From Serratia marcescens (GTDB taxonomy: Bacteria > Pseudomonadota > Gammaproteobacteria > Enterobacterales > Enterobacteriaceae), in assembly GCA_015548865.1 (NCBI GenBank), contig JADMXW010000025.1, forward strand, positions 1 through 64,000: DNA of 64,000 nt, written 5' to 3'. The notes below the pieces were generated by a model. It did not search any database. It saw only the letters and a program-made list of their open reading frames with translations, and had not been told where the DNA came from. The translations under genes and the position numbers were made by a program. Positions 9,795 to 19,356 of the stretch are shown here, in pieces (position 1 is the first letter of the stretch; each line of letters begins with the position of its first letter).

Positions 9795-11366
9795 ATGCGT
9801 CTGGAAGTCTTGTGTGAAGATCGAATTGGCCTAACGCGTGAGCTGTTGGATTTGCTGGCCTCGCGCGATATTGATTTGCGGGGTATTGAAATTGATCCCG
9901 CCGGACGGATTTACTTGAATTTTGCTACGCTAGGTTTTGACGATTTTCGAGTGCTGATGGCCGAGATTCGACGGATTGAAAGTGTGCGAGATGTCAGAAC
10001 CGTGGCTTTCATGCCCTCGGAACGAGAGCACCGTGCGATGAACGCCGTGCTGGAGTCGATGCCGGAGCCGGTTTTTTCACTCGATTTAAAAGGGAATATC
10101 GAACTGTTTAATCCGGCGATGTTGGCGCTGTTCGAACAATCGGCTGACAGCATTGCCAATGTTACCATCAGTCAACTGATCCCCAATTACAATTTCACGC
10201 GCTGGCTGGAACGCGATGATCGCAGGCTGGAAGCTGAGCGGGTAGTGATCCGCGGGCAAGATTTTTTGTTGGAAATTACGCCAGTGCATCTGGAAAATGA
10301 AGCCGGTGAAAGCGTTATCGTCAGTGCGTTGGTCATGCTGAAATCTGCCGTGCGCATGGGGCGTCAGCTTCAGGAGCTGGTGGTCAATGATGAGAACGAA
10401 TTTAACCACATTGTTGCGGTTAGCCCTAAAATGCGTCAGGTGATTGAACAAGGCAAAAAGCTGGCCATGCTGGATGCACCATTACTGATTGTCGGTGATA
10501 CCGGAACCGGTAAGGATATGCTGGCCCGCGCCTGCCATCTGCGCAGTTCCCGTGGCAAGAAACCGTTTCTGGCCCTCAACTGTGCATCACTCCCTGATGA
10601 TGTGATGGAAAGCGAGCTGTACGGTCACGCACCGGGGGCTTATCCCAATGCGTTGGAAGGTAAAAAAGGTTTTTTTGAGCAGGCAAATGGCGGCTCTGTG
10701 TTGCTGGACCAAGTAGGCGAAATGTCGCCGCAAATGCAGACCAAACTGCTGCGTTTCCTTAATGACGGCACTTTTCGTCGCGTCGGGGAAGAGCATGAGG
10801 TACATGTTGATGTACGCGTGATTTGTGCGACGCAGAAGAACCTTCTGGAATTGGTACAGCGTGGCGAGTTTCGCGAAGATCTTTATTACCGTCTAAACGT
10901 ATTGATGCTCACTCTGCCACCGTTGCGCGAACGTCCGGCAGACATTATGGCCCTTGCTGAGCTATTTGTAGCGCGCTTTGCTGACGAACAGGGCATTCCA
11001 AGACCACGTATTGCGCCTGAACTCTATCATTTGCTTCCCCAGTACGGTTGGCCGGGCAATGTGCGTCAACTGAAGAACACCATTTATCGGGCGTTGACGC
11101 AGTTAGAAGGGCGTGAGCTGCGCATGCAGGATATCGATCTTCCCTCGTTTACACTCGATACCGTACAAAGCGATGATCTGCTTGAAGGCTCGCTGGATGA
11201 TATCAGCAAGCGCTTTGAACGTTCAGTGTTGACGCGTCTTTATCAGGCTTATCCCAGTACACGTAAATTGGCTAAGCGTCTGGGGGTCTCCCATACCGCG
11301 ATTGCCAACAAATTACGTGAATATGGTCTGAGTCAGAGAAAAGCAACGGATGATGCGGACGAATAA
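9795..11366 (+). CDS. tyrR: TyrR, aromatic amino-acid regulator
   Basis: The 523-aa protein (E. coli 513) has an N-terminal ACT domain (about 1-75), a PAS domain (about 78-190), an AAA+ domain with Walker A G-D-T-G-T-G-K-D (about 233-240) and a C-terminal Fis-like helix-turn-helix (…T-R-K-L-A-K-R-L-G-V-S-H-T-A-I…). The loop that is GAFTGA in sigma54 activators reads G-A-Y-P-N-A here, as expected for TyrR, which works with sigma70. It controls aromatic amino-acid synthesis and transport with Tyr, Phe or Trp as ligands. Confidence 0.97.
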   Translation: MRLEVLCEDRIGLTRELLDLLASRDIDLRGIEIDPAGRIYLNFATLGFDDFRVLMAEIRRIESVRDVRTVAFMPSEREHRAMNAVLESMPEPVFSLDLKGNIELFNPAMLALFEQSADSIANVTISQLIPNYNFTRWLERDDRRLEAERVVIRGQDFLLEITPVHLENEAGESVIVSALVMLKSAVRMGRQLQELVVNDENEFNHIVAVSPKMRQVIEQGKKLAMLDAPLLIVGDTGTGKDMLARACHLRSSRGKKPFLALNCASLPDDVMESELYGHAPGAYPNALEGKKGFFEQANGGSVLLDQVGEMSPQMQTKLLRFLNDGTFRRVGEEHEVHVDVRVICATQKNLLELVQRGEFREDLYYRLNVLMLTLPPLRERPADIMALAELFVARFADEQGIPRPRIAPELYHLLPQYGWPGNVRQLKNTIYRALTQLEGRELRMQDIDLPSFTLDTVQSDDLLEGSLDDISKRFERSVLTRLYQAYPSTRKLAKRLGVSHTAIANKLREYGLSQRKATDDADE

Positions 11367-11374
11367 TCCACATA

Positions 11375-11402
11375 AAAACGGCTGCCGAGGCAGCCGTTTT
11401 TA
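11375..11402. terminator. Bidirectional terminator between tyrR and tpx
   Basis: AAAAACGGCTGCC (11375-11387) pairs with GGCAGCCGTTTTT (11390-11402). The A and T tracts on either side let it serve both convergent genes. Confidence 0.9.
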
Positions 11403-11417
11403 TTTATCCGCTGAGGC

Positions 11418-11921
11418 TTATTTCAGTGCAGCCAGTGCGGCATCATAATCTGGTTCGGTGGTGATTTCGTTCACCAACTCGCTGTACAGCACGTTGTCAT
11501 GCTCGTCCAATACCACTACGGCACGTGCAGTCAGCCCGTGCAGCGGGCCACCCGCGATAGCAACACCATAATTCTCTTTGAATTCAGCACCGCGCAGTAA
11601 CGACAGCACCACAACGTTGTTCAGGCCTTCTGCACCGCAGAAGCGGGATTGCGCAAACGGCAGATCGGCAGAAATGCAGAGAACCACAGTGTTATCCAGT
11701 TCGGAAGCCAATTGGTTAAACTTGCGAACGGAGGCCGCGCAGACACCCGTATCAATACTTGGGAAGATATTCAGGATTTTACGCTTACCGGCGAATTGGG
11801 TCAGCGCGACATCGGAAAGGTCCTTGGCAACCAGCGTAAAGGCGGGCGCTTTGCTGCCTTTTTCAGGAAAATTTCCGGTTACAGCCACTGGATTGCCTTG
11901 AAAATGCACATTTTTTGACAT
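11418..11921 (-). CDS. tpx: Tpx, periplasm-associated thiol peroxidase
   Basis: This is an atypical 2-Cys peroxiredoxin of 167 aa from ATG 11921, which follows AAGGAC. An upstream in-frame start would add five residues absent from the family. The peroxidatic Cys61 lies in F-P-S-I-D-T-G-V-C and the resolving Cys in S-R-F-C-G-A-E-G. It reduces alkyl and lipid hydroperoxides using thioredoxin. It is convergent with tyrR, and ycjG, which follows in E. coli, is missing here. Confidence 0.97.
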   Translation of the reverse strand: MSKNVHFQGNPVAVTGNFPEKGSKAPAFTLVAKDLSDVALTQFAGKRKILNIFPSIDTGVCAASVRKFNQLASELDNTVVLCISADLPFAQSRFCGAEGLNNVVVLSLLRGAEFKENYGVAIAGGPLHGLTARAVVVLDEHDNVLYSELVNEITTEPDYDAALAALK

Positions 11922-11974
11922 TTCTTTGTCCTTCAATTACAGGTGGTTAACACGGTCACCAGTGTAGGGCAACA

Positions 11975-12706
11975 TTAGCAACATTGATATAAAAACTTTT
12001 GTTGCAGTAACGCGATACAATAAGGCAAGTAACGCTCACTGGCTTCATCGGCTGAAATAGCGGGTAATTCTAGCGTAATGCAAGGCAACTGCCGTTCTGC
12101 GCACCAACTGCCAAAAGAGCCTGGTGTAGCGTATCCAATGTGCTCAACCTGTGGCAGGGAGAAAGCCTGCGAAAGCCATGCGCCCAGCGAGGATTGGCCC
12201 GGATCGTCAACGCAGGCAAGCGGTTCGTGGAACGTGACAACCCATGCAGGATTGAGGCGTTCGATCAATGTACACAATGCCTGGGTTTCAGGTTCTGAAC
12301 CAGGATTTGTTCCTGTTGAAAGTTGTACATCGCGTTCCGCCGTTGCGCTGTTCCAACGGTAGACGGTGTTGGCTTCCTGCCAGTTATTGGTAGGAAAATT
12401 ACGATTCAGATCAACACCGTTAGCATTTGCGCGCAGGCCAAGTTGGCTGCCGTCAGGATTGACGCATAGAACCAGATGTTGGTGGCGTTGCCCGGGTAAC
12501 AGCGAGCGCATCGCGCAGGAGAGAACGGCTATCGATGCGGCTTCATCGCCATGTGTGCCCGCGAGAATGAGTCCTGTGCTACTGCTCGTGTGCTCGGCAG
12601 GAAAGTAGAGTAACGGTGCCCCCAACGCAGATGAACCATAGCGTTCGCCGGATACCTGAAGTGGCCCACGCCGCTGGCGTGGAGTCAGCAAAGACATGTC
12701 AGTCAT
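11975..12706 (-). CDS. mpaA: MpaA, murein tripeptide amidase
   Basis: This 243-aa zinc carboxypeptidase of the M14 family (E. coli 242) has zinc-ligand motif H-G-D-E near residue 51 and a later ligand His in T-F-H-E-P. The substrate-anchoring segment G-L-R-A-N-A-N-G-V-D-L-N-R-N-F-P is fully conserved. It cleaves the gamma-D-Glu-meso-diaminopimelate bond of recycled murein tripeptide in the cytosol. It is divergent from mppA, the murein-tripeptide binding protein, so recycling functions are paired across a 206-bp shared promoter region. Confidence 0.95.
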   Translation of the reverse strand: MTDMSLLTPRQRRGPLQVSGERYGSSALGAPLLYFPAEHTSSSTGLILAGTHGDEAASIAVLSCAMRSLLPGQRHQHLVLCVNPDGSQLGLRANANGVDLNRNFPTNNWQEANTVYRWNSATAERDVQLSTGTNPGSEPETQALCTLIERLNPAWVVTFHEPLACVDDPGQSSLGAWLSQAFSLPQVEHIGYATPGSFGSWCAERQLPCITLELPAISADEASERYLPYCIALLQQKFLYQCC

Positions 12707-12912
12707 GATGATGCCAGAGCCTTATTGTGGTGATTAATCAGATTACTTCATCATAAAAGGCGTGATGGAAAAAGCCCTATTCGTGCCCCGTTTCGCATTC
12801 ATAAACGTTAAGCGCTAATGCAATAAGGCGACATGCGCCGTTTCCCGCTATCATGTTGTTAATACGGGTGGTGATATACACTGTAACCTGATGATGGATG
12901 AGGTGAATTGTA

Positions 12913-14556
12913 ATGCAATACCATAGCAATACAGGGCAGAAACGGAGCGTATCACGGAGCCTGTTGGCAGTCTTTTTGAGTGCGATAACAGGCAGTGTAG
13001 TAGCGGCCAACGTGCCAGCCGGTACCGTATTAGCCGATAAACAGGAAATTGTCCGCCATATCAAGGATGAACCCGCCTCACTGGATCCGATTAAAGCGGT
13101 CGGTTTACCGGAGGCGCAAGTATCACGCGATCTGTTTGAAGGGCTGCTTAATCAGGATGCGCAAGGTCGCGCCATACCGGGCGTTGCATTGCGTTGGCAA
13201 ACCAATGACAACCGAACCTTTCTTTTTACCTTACGCGATGATGCGCGCTGGACTAATGGCGATCCGGTGACCGCGCAGGATTTTGTCTACAGTTGGCGGC
13301 GATTGGTTGATCCTGCCAACTCATCCCCCTTTGCCTGGTTTGCTCGTCTGGCGGGAATTGTGAATGCCGAACAGATTATCGTGGGCTCGCTGGCACCGGA
13401 TCAATTAGGCGTGACAGCGGTGGATGCCCACACGTTGAAAGTGCAATTGAATAAACCGGTGCCCTATTTTGCCAATCTCGTCGCTCATTTCAGTCTATTT
13501 CCAGTTCACCAAAAAACCATTGAACAATTTGGCAATGATTGGACTAAACCGGGGAATCTGGTTGGTAACGGCGCTTTCATGTTAAAAGAGCGTGTTGTTA
13601 ACGAGAAACTGGTGTTGGAACCTAACCCTTATTATTGGGATCGTGCCAATACGCGTTTGACCAAAGTCACCTTTGTGCCTATCAATCAGGAATCTAATGC
13701 CACCAAGCGTTACCTTGCTGGCGATATTGATATCACAGAATCTTTCCCTAAACAGATGTACCAGAAATTGCTCAAAGAGGTTCCTGGTCAAGTGTATACA
13801 CCGGAGCAGTTGGGCACGTATTACTATGCATTCAATACGCAACGACCGCCGATGAACGATGCGCGCGTGCGCCGGGCGCTTTCTTATGCAATCGATCGCA
13901 AAATTATCGCCGAGAAAGTGCTTGGCACCGGAGAAAAACCCGCCTATCGTTTTACACCTGATGTGACCGCAGGTTTTACACCAGAGCCTAACCTTTTGCA
14001 GCGTTACTCGCAGGAAGAGTTAGATATGCAGGCGAAAGCGCTAATGGCAGCGGCGGGATATGGACCAGACCGTCCTCTGATTCTTTCACTGTTGTACAAC
14101 ACCGCGGAAAACCATCAGAAAATTGCTATCGCCATCGCATCTATGTGGAAGCAGAAACTGGGCGTCAACGTAAAATTGACCAATCAGGAGTGGCAAACCT
14201 ATATCAATAGCCGCAACAGCGGTGATTTTGATGTTATCCGTGCTTCCTGGGTCGGCGATTACAATGAGGCATCGACGTTTCTGTCGTTGCTGACGTCAAC
14301 ACACAGTGGAAATATCGCACGTTTTCAGAGTGCGGATTACGATCGCGTCGTCAACGATGCCAGCATGAAAACCGATGCTGCGGCACGCAATGCTCTGTAT
14401 AACCAAGCAGAGAATCTGCTGCTGGATGCCGCGCCTATTGCACCTATCTATCAATACACCAACGGACGCTTGATTAAACCTTGGGTTAAAGGTTATCCCA
14501 TTACCAATCCCGAAGATGTGGCTTATAGCCACACCCTCTACATCTTGAAACATTGA
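12913..14556 (+). CDS. mppA: MppA/OppA-type murein tripeptide or oligopeptide-binding protein
   Basis: This 547-aa SBP_bac_5 protein carries a signal peptide ending near V-V-A-A (about residues 32-33). The body follows the OppA/MppA pattern throughout (…D-E-P-A-S-L-D-P-I-K…, …G-N-G-A-F…). Synteny with mpaA and uspF supports MppA over OppA, since no oppBCDF genes are nearby. MppA delivers L-Ala-gamma-D-Glu-Dap to the Opp permease. Separation of MppA from OppA on sequence alone is not certain. Confidence 0.85.
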   Translation: MQYHSNTGQKRSVSRSLLAVFLSAITGSVVAANVPAGTVLADKQEIVRHIKDEPASLDPIKAVGLPEAQVSRDLFEGLLNQDAQGRAIPGVALRWQTNDNRTFLFTLRDDARWTNGDPVTAQDFVYSWRRLVDPANSSPFAWFARLAGIVNAEQIIVGSLAPDQLGVTAVDAHTLKVQLNKPVPYFANLVAHFSLFPVHQKTIEQFGNDWTKPGNLVGNGAFMLKERVVNEKLVLEPNPYYWDRANTRLTKVTFVPINQESNATKRYLAGDIDITESFPKQMYQKLLKEVPGQVYTPEQLGTYYYAFNTQRPPMNDARVRRALSYAIDRKIIAEKVLGTGEKPAYRFTPDVTAGFTPEPNLLQRYSQEELDMQAKALMAAAGYGPDRPLILSLLYNTAENHQKIAIAIASMWKQKLGVNVKLTNQEWQTYINSRNSGDFDVIRASWVGDYNEASTFLSLLTSTHSGNIARFQSADYDRVVNDASMKTDAAARNALYNQAENLLLDAAPIAPIYQYTNGRLIKPWVKGYPITNPEDVAYSHTLYILKH

Positions 14557-14575
14557 TTGCTAGTGTCTGCGTTAA

Positions 14576-14600
14576 GGCAGCCCGTTTTGCGCGGGCTGCC
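14576..14600. terminator. GC-rich hairpin between mppA and uspF
   Basis: GGCAGCCCG (14576-14584) and CGGGCTGCC (14592-14600) form a perfect 9-bp stem between the two convergent genes. A strong T tract is missing. Confidence 0.65.
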
Positions 14601-14605
14601 TACGG

Positions 14606-15040
14606 CTAGCGAACGACAAGCACCGAGCAGGTGGCGTGTCGCACCACGGCGGCCGCGTTGGAACCCAGCAAGAAGGTTGTGGCACTGGGGCGGTGGGAGC
14701 CGATGATGATGAGGTCAGCTTCGAGAGAGTCAGCAAGCTTCAGGATCTGCTCCTTGGGCGTGCCGGTCATAATGTGTGACATAATCCTGTCTTCCGGCAG
14801 GTTAAAACGCTTGATGACCTCGGTAAATGCCGCGCTGGTATTGCGTTTCATCTCCTCTATATCCGGCAGCCCGGCAGGGTAAGTAACACCGAGAGTGGTG
14901 TAATAAGGGAATGAAGGGATCACAGTGAGAAAGTGTACGTAGGTGTCATGCAACTTCGCCAACGCTTCTACGTGCGCAACAACGCGTTGCGTTAGTTCAT
15001 TTTCAGATATGTCGATGGGAACGAGCACAGTCTTATACAT
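14606..15040 (-). CDS. uspF: UspF, universal stress protein
   Basis: This 144-aa single-domain Usp has exactly the length of E. coli UspF. The ATP-binding signature appears as I-I-I-G-S-H-R-P followed by the C-terminal [19 protein letters not shown]. It is a cytosolic nucleotide-binding dimer linked to stress survival and adhesion in E. coli. A strong AGGAGGTGAT ribosome site precedes its ATG. Confidence 0.95.
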   Translation of the reverse strand: MYKTVLVPIDISENELTQRVVAHVEALAKLHDTYVHFLTVIPSFPYYTTLGVTYPAGLPDIEEMKRNTSAAFTEVIKRFNLPEDRIMSHIMTGTPKEQILKLADSLEADLIIIGSHRPSATTFLLGSNAAAVVRHATCSVLVVR

Positions 15041-15207
15041 ATCACCTCCTGTTCATCATCTGATGTGGAAACAAGAGCTCATTTACACTGTAGCGGGTTT
15101 TTGCAAACGGGCAGTGATATGTGTCAAAAATGTGCTATTCGAGTAAAATCGTTATGTTATCACTGTCATCGTGCAGCCGTGACGGAATGGCCGTAGGAGA
15201 GAGAAAA

Positions 15208-16191
15208 GTGAAGCCGTTTGAAGGAAAAGTATTGCAGGGTTCAGAGGCGGTTCATGCCTGTCAGTTGGATGGCAAAGGGGGAATCAAACCTATCTCGGAT
15301 GACGGGATAGTGGATAGCACTAACCCTTGCTGGCTGCACCTTGATTACAGTCTGCCTGGCAGCGCGCGTTGGCTGAATACAACACCGCTGTTGCCGGATG
15401 GTATCCGCAATTTGCTTGCCGGAGAGAGTGCCCGTCCACGTGTAACGCGTCTGGGAGAAGGCACTCTTATCACCTTGCGCAGTATCAATCTAAATGCTGA
15501 TTCGCGCCCCGATCAATTGGTGGCCGTGCGGGTGTTTATCACCGATACGCTGATTATCTCAACGCGTCGGCGTAAAATTGCTGCTATCAATGACGTGCTG
15601 ACAGATTTGCGAGAAGGTAATGGCCCTACGGATAGCGGTAGCTGGCTAGTTTTTGTGGCGGAAGCACTGACGGATCAAACCAGCGAGTTCATTGACGATT
15701 TGCATGAAAAAATCATCGATCTTGAAGACGATCTGTTAGAGCAGAAAATTCCCGCACGCGGTGCTCTGGCCTTGATTCGTAAGCAATTGATTGTGTTGCG
15801 ACGTTACATGACGCCACAGCGTGATGTTTTTTCTCGTCTTTCTGGTGAGCGCCTTGCTTGGATGGGCGATGACGATCGCCGACGAATGCAGGAAATTGCC
15901 GAACGCCTTGGGCGAGGATTGGACGATCTGGATGCCAGCATTGCACGGACCACTGTGCTGGCTGATGAAATCACGTCGCAAATGACGGAAGCACTTAATC
16001 GGCGCAGTTACACCATGTCGGTGTTGGCCATGATATTTCTGCCAACGACCTTCCTGACCGGGTTATTTGGTGTCAATCTCGGGGGCATTCCGGGCGGCAG
16101 TTCATCGGTAGGCTTTATCACCTTTTGCTTTATGTTGCTCGCCTTGGTGGGGGGGGTTGCCCTGTGGTTAAAGCGCAGTAAATGGCTATGA
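15208..16191 (+). CDS. zntB: ZntB, CorA-family zinc transporter
   Basis: From GTG 15208, just after GGAGAGAG, the protein is 327 aa, identical in length to E. coli ZntB. A longer reading to 15121 adds 29 residues not in the family. It has a large cytosolic domain, a long stalk helix and two C-terminal membrane helices. The CorA signature G-M-N is G-V-N here ([12 protein letters not shown]), which is normal for ZntB. It mediates zinc flux across the inner membrane. Confidence 0.95.
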   Translation: MKPFEGKVLQGSEAVHACQLDGKGGIKPISDDGIVDSTNPCWLHLDYSLPGSARWLNTTPLLPDGIRNLLAGESARPRVTRLGEGTLITLRSINLNADSRPDQLVAVRVFITDTLIISTRRRKIAAINDVLTDLREGNGPTDSGSWLVFVAEALTDQTSEFIDDLHEKIIDLEDDLLEQKIPARGALALIRKQLIVLRRYMTPQRDVFSRLSGERLAWMGDDDRRRMQEIAERLGRGLDDLDASIARTTVLADEITSQMTEALNRRSYTMSVLAMIFLPTTFLTGLFGVNLGGIPGGSSSVGFITFCFMLLALVGGVALWLKRSKWL

Positions 16192-16399
16192 ATTTTTCAG
16201 CAGCTTACTGCGTTCACTATCACATAATGTTGCGAGTCTTCAAAAAAAATTGAATATATTGAGAAATATCAACATTTCAGGCACGCAGGTGCGGCACTAT
16301 CACTCTCGCAGGTGAATGCAACGTCAAGCGATGGGCGTTGCGCTCCATATTGTCTTACTTCCTTTTTTGAATTACTGCATAGCACAATTGATTCACACC

Positions 16400-16427
16400 A
16401 TGCCGACGTTAATGTCGGCATTTTTTT
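16400..16427 (+). terminator. Rho-independent terminator after zntB
   Basis: ATGCCGAC (16400-16407) and GTCGGCAT (16414-16421) pair and are followed by a run of seven T residues. It stands before the convergent ttcA stop. Confidence 0.85.
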
Positions 16428-16463
16428 GCCTGAAGGTCAGGCGGGCACTGCTGTGCCCTGGAA

Positions 16464-17396
16464 TTATTTTATTTCGATAACGTTGAGGCGCTCTGGTTCA
16501 GTAACGGTATCGTCCTCTTGCTGCCAGCCTACGGGTTGAAGCGGCAACGTTTCACGGTCAAATGCCAAATCCCCACCGTCAATTACTTCGCTGCCGTGAT
16601 GTATTCCTTTGAAATCGAACAGGTGATGATCGGCCAAATGCGAAGGCACGACGTTTTGCATGGCAGTGAACATGGTCTCAATGCGACCAGGATAACGTTT
16701 ATCCCAATCGCGCAGCATATCTTTGATGACCTGACGTTGCAGGTTGGGCTGCGAACCGCACAAATTACACGGAATAATGGGGAACGCTCGGGCCTCTGCA
16801 AATCGCTCAATATCTTTTTCGCGACAATAGGCCAATGGACGGATCACCACATGTTTACCGTCGTCGCTCATCAGTTTAGGCGGCATTCCTTTCAACTTAC
16901 CGCCGTAAAACATGTTTAAAAACAGCGTTTGCAAGATATCGTCGCGGTGGTGTCCCAACGCGATTTTGGTTGCTCCCAGTTCGGTAGCCGTGCGGTAGAG
17001 GATGCCGCGACGCAAGCGCGAACATAGAGAACAGGTGGTTTTCCCTTCAGGGATTTTATCCTTAACAATGCCGTAGGTGTTCTCTTCGACAATCTTGTAT
17101 TCAACACCGATGCTGTCGAGATAGTGCGGCAGAATGTGCTCAGGGAATCCCGGCTGCTTCTGATCTAGGTTCACGGCCACCAACGAAAAGTTGACGGGCG
17201 CACTTTGTTGCAGATTACGCAATATCTCCAATAGCGTGTAGCTGTCTTTGCCGCCGGAGAGGCACACCATAATGCGGTCACCTTCTTCAATCATGTTGAA
17301 GTCGGCGATCGCTTCGCCCACGTTACGACGTAGACGTTTTTGCAATTTGTTGAGGTTGTACTGCTGTTTCTGGTTAATCTTTTGATTATCTTGCAT
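16464..17396 (-). CDS. ttcA: TtcA, tRNA 2-thiocytidine synthetase
   Basis: This 310-aa PP-loop ATPase (E. coli 311) has S-G-G-K-D-S near residues 48-53 and Fe-S cysteines in C-S-L-C and C-N-L-C. It thiolates C32 of certain tRNAs. The gene is intact. Its 5' side is the Rac prophage integration site in E. coli, and an integrase relic sits in the matching place here. The last residues after the conserved core differ from E. coli. Confidence 0.97.
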   Translation of the reverse strand: MQDNQKINQKQQYNLNKLQKRLRRNVGEAIADFNMIEEGDRIMVCLSGGKDSYTLLEILRNLQQSAPVNFSLVAVNLDQKQPGFPEHILPHYLDSIGVEYKIVEENTYGIVKDKIPEGKTTCSLCSRLRRGILYRTATELGATKIALGHHRDDILQTLFLNMFYGGKLKGMPPKLMSDDGKHVVIRPLAYCREKDIERFAEARAFPIIPCNLCGSQPNLQRQVIKDMLRDWDKRYPGRIETMFTAMQNVVPSHLADHHLFDFKGIHHGSEVIDGGDLAFDRETLPLQPVGWQQEDDTVTEPERLNVIEIK

Positions 17397-17464
17397 TTAA
17401 TTTTATTCCCATACCCTTGAGGGGCACCACAGGGGCAAATCGATTCACTGGGAAGGCCGTTTAT

Positions 17465-17797
17465 TCAGCATTCCGACCCGCGATCTGCGTTCAGGTCATC
17501 TCTCCATTTGCCGTAGATTTCATACACCCTTTGTGCATTTCTATACCCCATTTGATTAGCGATAAACGAGGGGAGGACTCCTTTATAAAGCCACCAGTAT
17601 GCATAAGTATGGCGCGTATGGTACGGATTACGGCGACGAATACCAGATCGTTTTAATGCTGAGTTCCATAATTGTCCAATTAATGAGAGAACGTCACTGG
17701 GTTTCAGTCTGGCCGTGCGTGAGGGGCGTGCCTTGGCTGAATGGTAGTGGCAGGGGGCATGAGTAAAGGTGTCAGAAGGCTGCTTTATCGTTGAATC
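17465..17797 (-). pseudogene. C-terminal relic of a phage-type tyrosine recombinase (IntR-like)
   Basis: The minus-strand frame from after a TAA (17800-17798) to the TGA at 17467-17465 has no usable start but encodes about 110 codons. The C-terminal two thirds read as a lambda-type integrase: a box II segment R-N-P-Y-H-T-R-H-T-Y-A, then W-W-L-Y-K-G-V-L-P, A-N-Q-M-G-Y and the catalytic-tyrosine region R-V-Y-E-I-Y-G-K-W. The N-terminal arm and core-binding domains are gone. Its 3' end faces the 5' end of ttcA, exactly as intR does beside ttcA in E. coli. It is a scar of a lost prophage or island. Confidence 0.8.
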
Positions 17798-17827
17798 TTA
17801 GCATCCAGAAGGATGAATTGTTTACCT

Positions 17828-17914
17828 AACCGAATAGTTTTCAACCAACAATTAACTTGACAGAATTCTGTCACGCGATCAAAACTAAACCGTACAGTTC
17901 ACATGTAATGTGAA
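17828..17914 (+). promoter_or_regulatory. Multi-palindrome control region of the DUF3313-pqiABC operon
   Basis: Four marked elements occur in 87 bp. AACCGAATAGTT (17828-17839) is a degenerate copy of the operator. TGACAGAATTCTGTCA (17858-17873) is a perfect 16-bp palindrome overlapping a -35-like TTGACA (17857-17862). AACCGTACAGTT (17888-17899) is a near-palindrome repeated in front of the tetR gene at 22963. TTCACAT-GTA-ATGTGAA (17898-17914) is a second perfect inverted repeat. No good -10 is visible; AAAACT at 17881 is the best candidate. Control by the linked TetR is inferred from the shared motif. Confidence 0.7.
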
Positions 17915-17979
17915 GCCAATGATTTTTACTGAAGGATTGCCTGAAAGCGCAGTTCTCAACCACAACGAAAGGATTTTAC

Positions 17980-18642
17980 ATGAAGACGTTAAGGCAAATC
18001 AGTGGGCTGGCTGTTATCGGTATCTCCATGTTGCTGGCAGGGTGCTCCAGTCATCCGCCCGTACGCTATAGCGGCATCGACTCATCGTCTAAACTGTCGG
18101 CAAACACAGAGGATAATGCCGATCGTATCCCTTACCGTTACTCACCCGCGGTTGATTGGCGAAAGTACGACAGCATCATTATTGATCCGGTGAAAATCTA
18201 TCAGGATAAAGATGGCCAGTTTGACGATATGCCGCAGTCCGATCGTCAGTTACTTGCCTCGTACATGCAAGATCAGTTCAGAAAAGCGCTGAGCACTCGT
18301 TTTAAAGAGATCAAAACGCCTGTACCGGGTACGTTACGTCTGGTGCCAACGTTGACGGGCGCTGACACTACGCCGCAAGTGGTGGGAACATTCACTAAAT
18401 TCGATTTGGCGGGTGGCCCTTACAACATCGTGCAATCGGTGCGCGGTGGTAGGGGGTTAATGAGCGGTTCCGTGGATTATGCCGTTGAAGTTTACGACGC
18501 AAATAGCCACGAATTATTGAAGGCCTATGTTGCCCGGCAGTATCCGAATGCCATGAACATCTCTGCCAGTATCGGTTCACTGAGCGCCGCTGAAGTCGGT
18601 ATTGAAAAGGGGGCGGAAGAACTGGCGGAAATGCTCCAGTAG
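17980..18642 (+). CDS. DUF3313 lipoprotein heading the pqi-like operon
   Basis: This 220-aa lipoprotein has a lipobox L-L-A-G-C, with the acylated Cys at residue 22. The body matches the DUF3313 pattern: W-R-K-Y-D-S-I-I-I-D-P-V-K-I-Y, a central L-L-A-S-Y-M-Q-D-Q-F stretch and P-G-T-L-R-L-V-P-T-L-T. The residue after Cys is Ser, which favours outer-membrane sorting. Function is unknown. It is first in a run with pqiA-type, pqiB and pqiC genes in the same direction (87 bp to the next), suggesting a role in envelope lipid transport. E. coli pqiABC has no such gene. Confidence 0.85.
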   Translation: MKTLRQISGLAVIGISMLLAGCSSHPPVRYSGIDSSSKLSANTEDNADRIPYRYSPAVDWRKYDSIIIDPVKIYQDKDGQFDDMPQSDRQLLASYMQDQFRKALSTRFKEIKTPVPGTLRLVPTLTGADTTPQVVGTFTKFDLAGGPYNIVQSVRGGRGLMSGSVDYAVEVYDANSHELLKAYVARQYPNAMNISASIGSLSAAEVGIEKGAEELAEMLQ

Positions 18643-18729
18643 TCTCCGACATACCGGATACAGCCGGAATCGTTCAACCAGAACCGGCTGTGATATCCCT
18701 TTGCATTTTTCCTGCGGCGATCCGACGTT

Positions 18730-19356
18730 ATGAATATATTCCCACATCTGACCCTTTGTCCGCATTGCGGCAGTGTTTACCAGACGCTGCCCTCTGCACT
18801 GGGGGAAACCGCACTATGTCAACGTTGCTACGCGGTGTTATGGCGTGGACATGGGCGTGTGCCTGCCCATGTATTGCCCCTGACGCTGACGGCGGCCATC
18901 ACCTTAGTCATCGCCTGTATTTTCCCCGTCATGTCTGTTGGATTTTATGGGATGGCGAATGACATTACGCTGTGGGATGCAGCATGGGCGATGGCGGCCG
19001 GAGACGGCAGCCCCATTATGGCGATCGGTACCGTTTACTTGCTGGTTGCCGCCCCTTTTCTGCGGATAATTCTGACGGGATATTTATTGGGCTATGCCCA
19101 TTTCGCACGCCCGGCACCGGCTTTTATCTTCACCATGAAGGCACTGAAATGGTTGCATCCCTGGAGCATGGTCGAAGTTGGCGTGCTGGGGTTTCTTGTT
19201 GCGGGCATAAAACTCTCGTCATTATTGGACGTATCCGTAGGGCCGGGAGGCTGGGCACTTTCCGTCTCCTGCGTGCTGATTATCCTGGTGAACAATCACG
19301 ATCTGCACCCGCTATGGGATCTGATTTCTGTCAAGGGGAATGAACGTCATGGCTAA
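18730..19356 (+). CDS. PqiA N-terminal-half protein (paraquat-inducible protein A)
   Basis: This 208-aa membrane protein equals the first half of E. coli PqiA. It has a zinc-ribbon pair C-P-H-C and C-Q-R-C (residues 10-33), then four predicted membrane helices. PqiA forms the inner-membrane part of the PqiABC tunnel. Here PqiA is split: the stop overlaps the next gene, which encodes the second half with its own ribbon. The overlap implies coupled translation of two subunits, not a frameshift artefact. Confidence 0.88.
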   Translation: MNIFPHLTLCPHCGSVYQTLPSALGETALCQRCYAVLWRGHGRVPAHVLPLTLTAAITLVIACIFPVMSVGFYGMANDITLWDAAWAMAAGDGSPIMAIGTVYLLVAAPFLRIILTGYLLGYAHFARPAPAFIFTMKALKWLHPWSMVEVGVLGFLVAGIKLSSLLDVSVGPGGWALSVSCVLIILVNNHDLHPLWDLISVKGNERHG

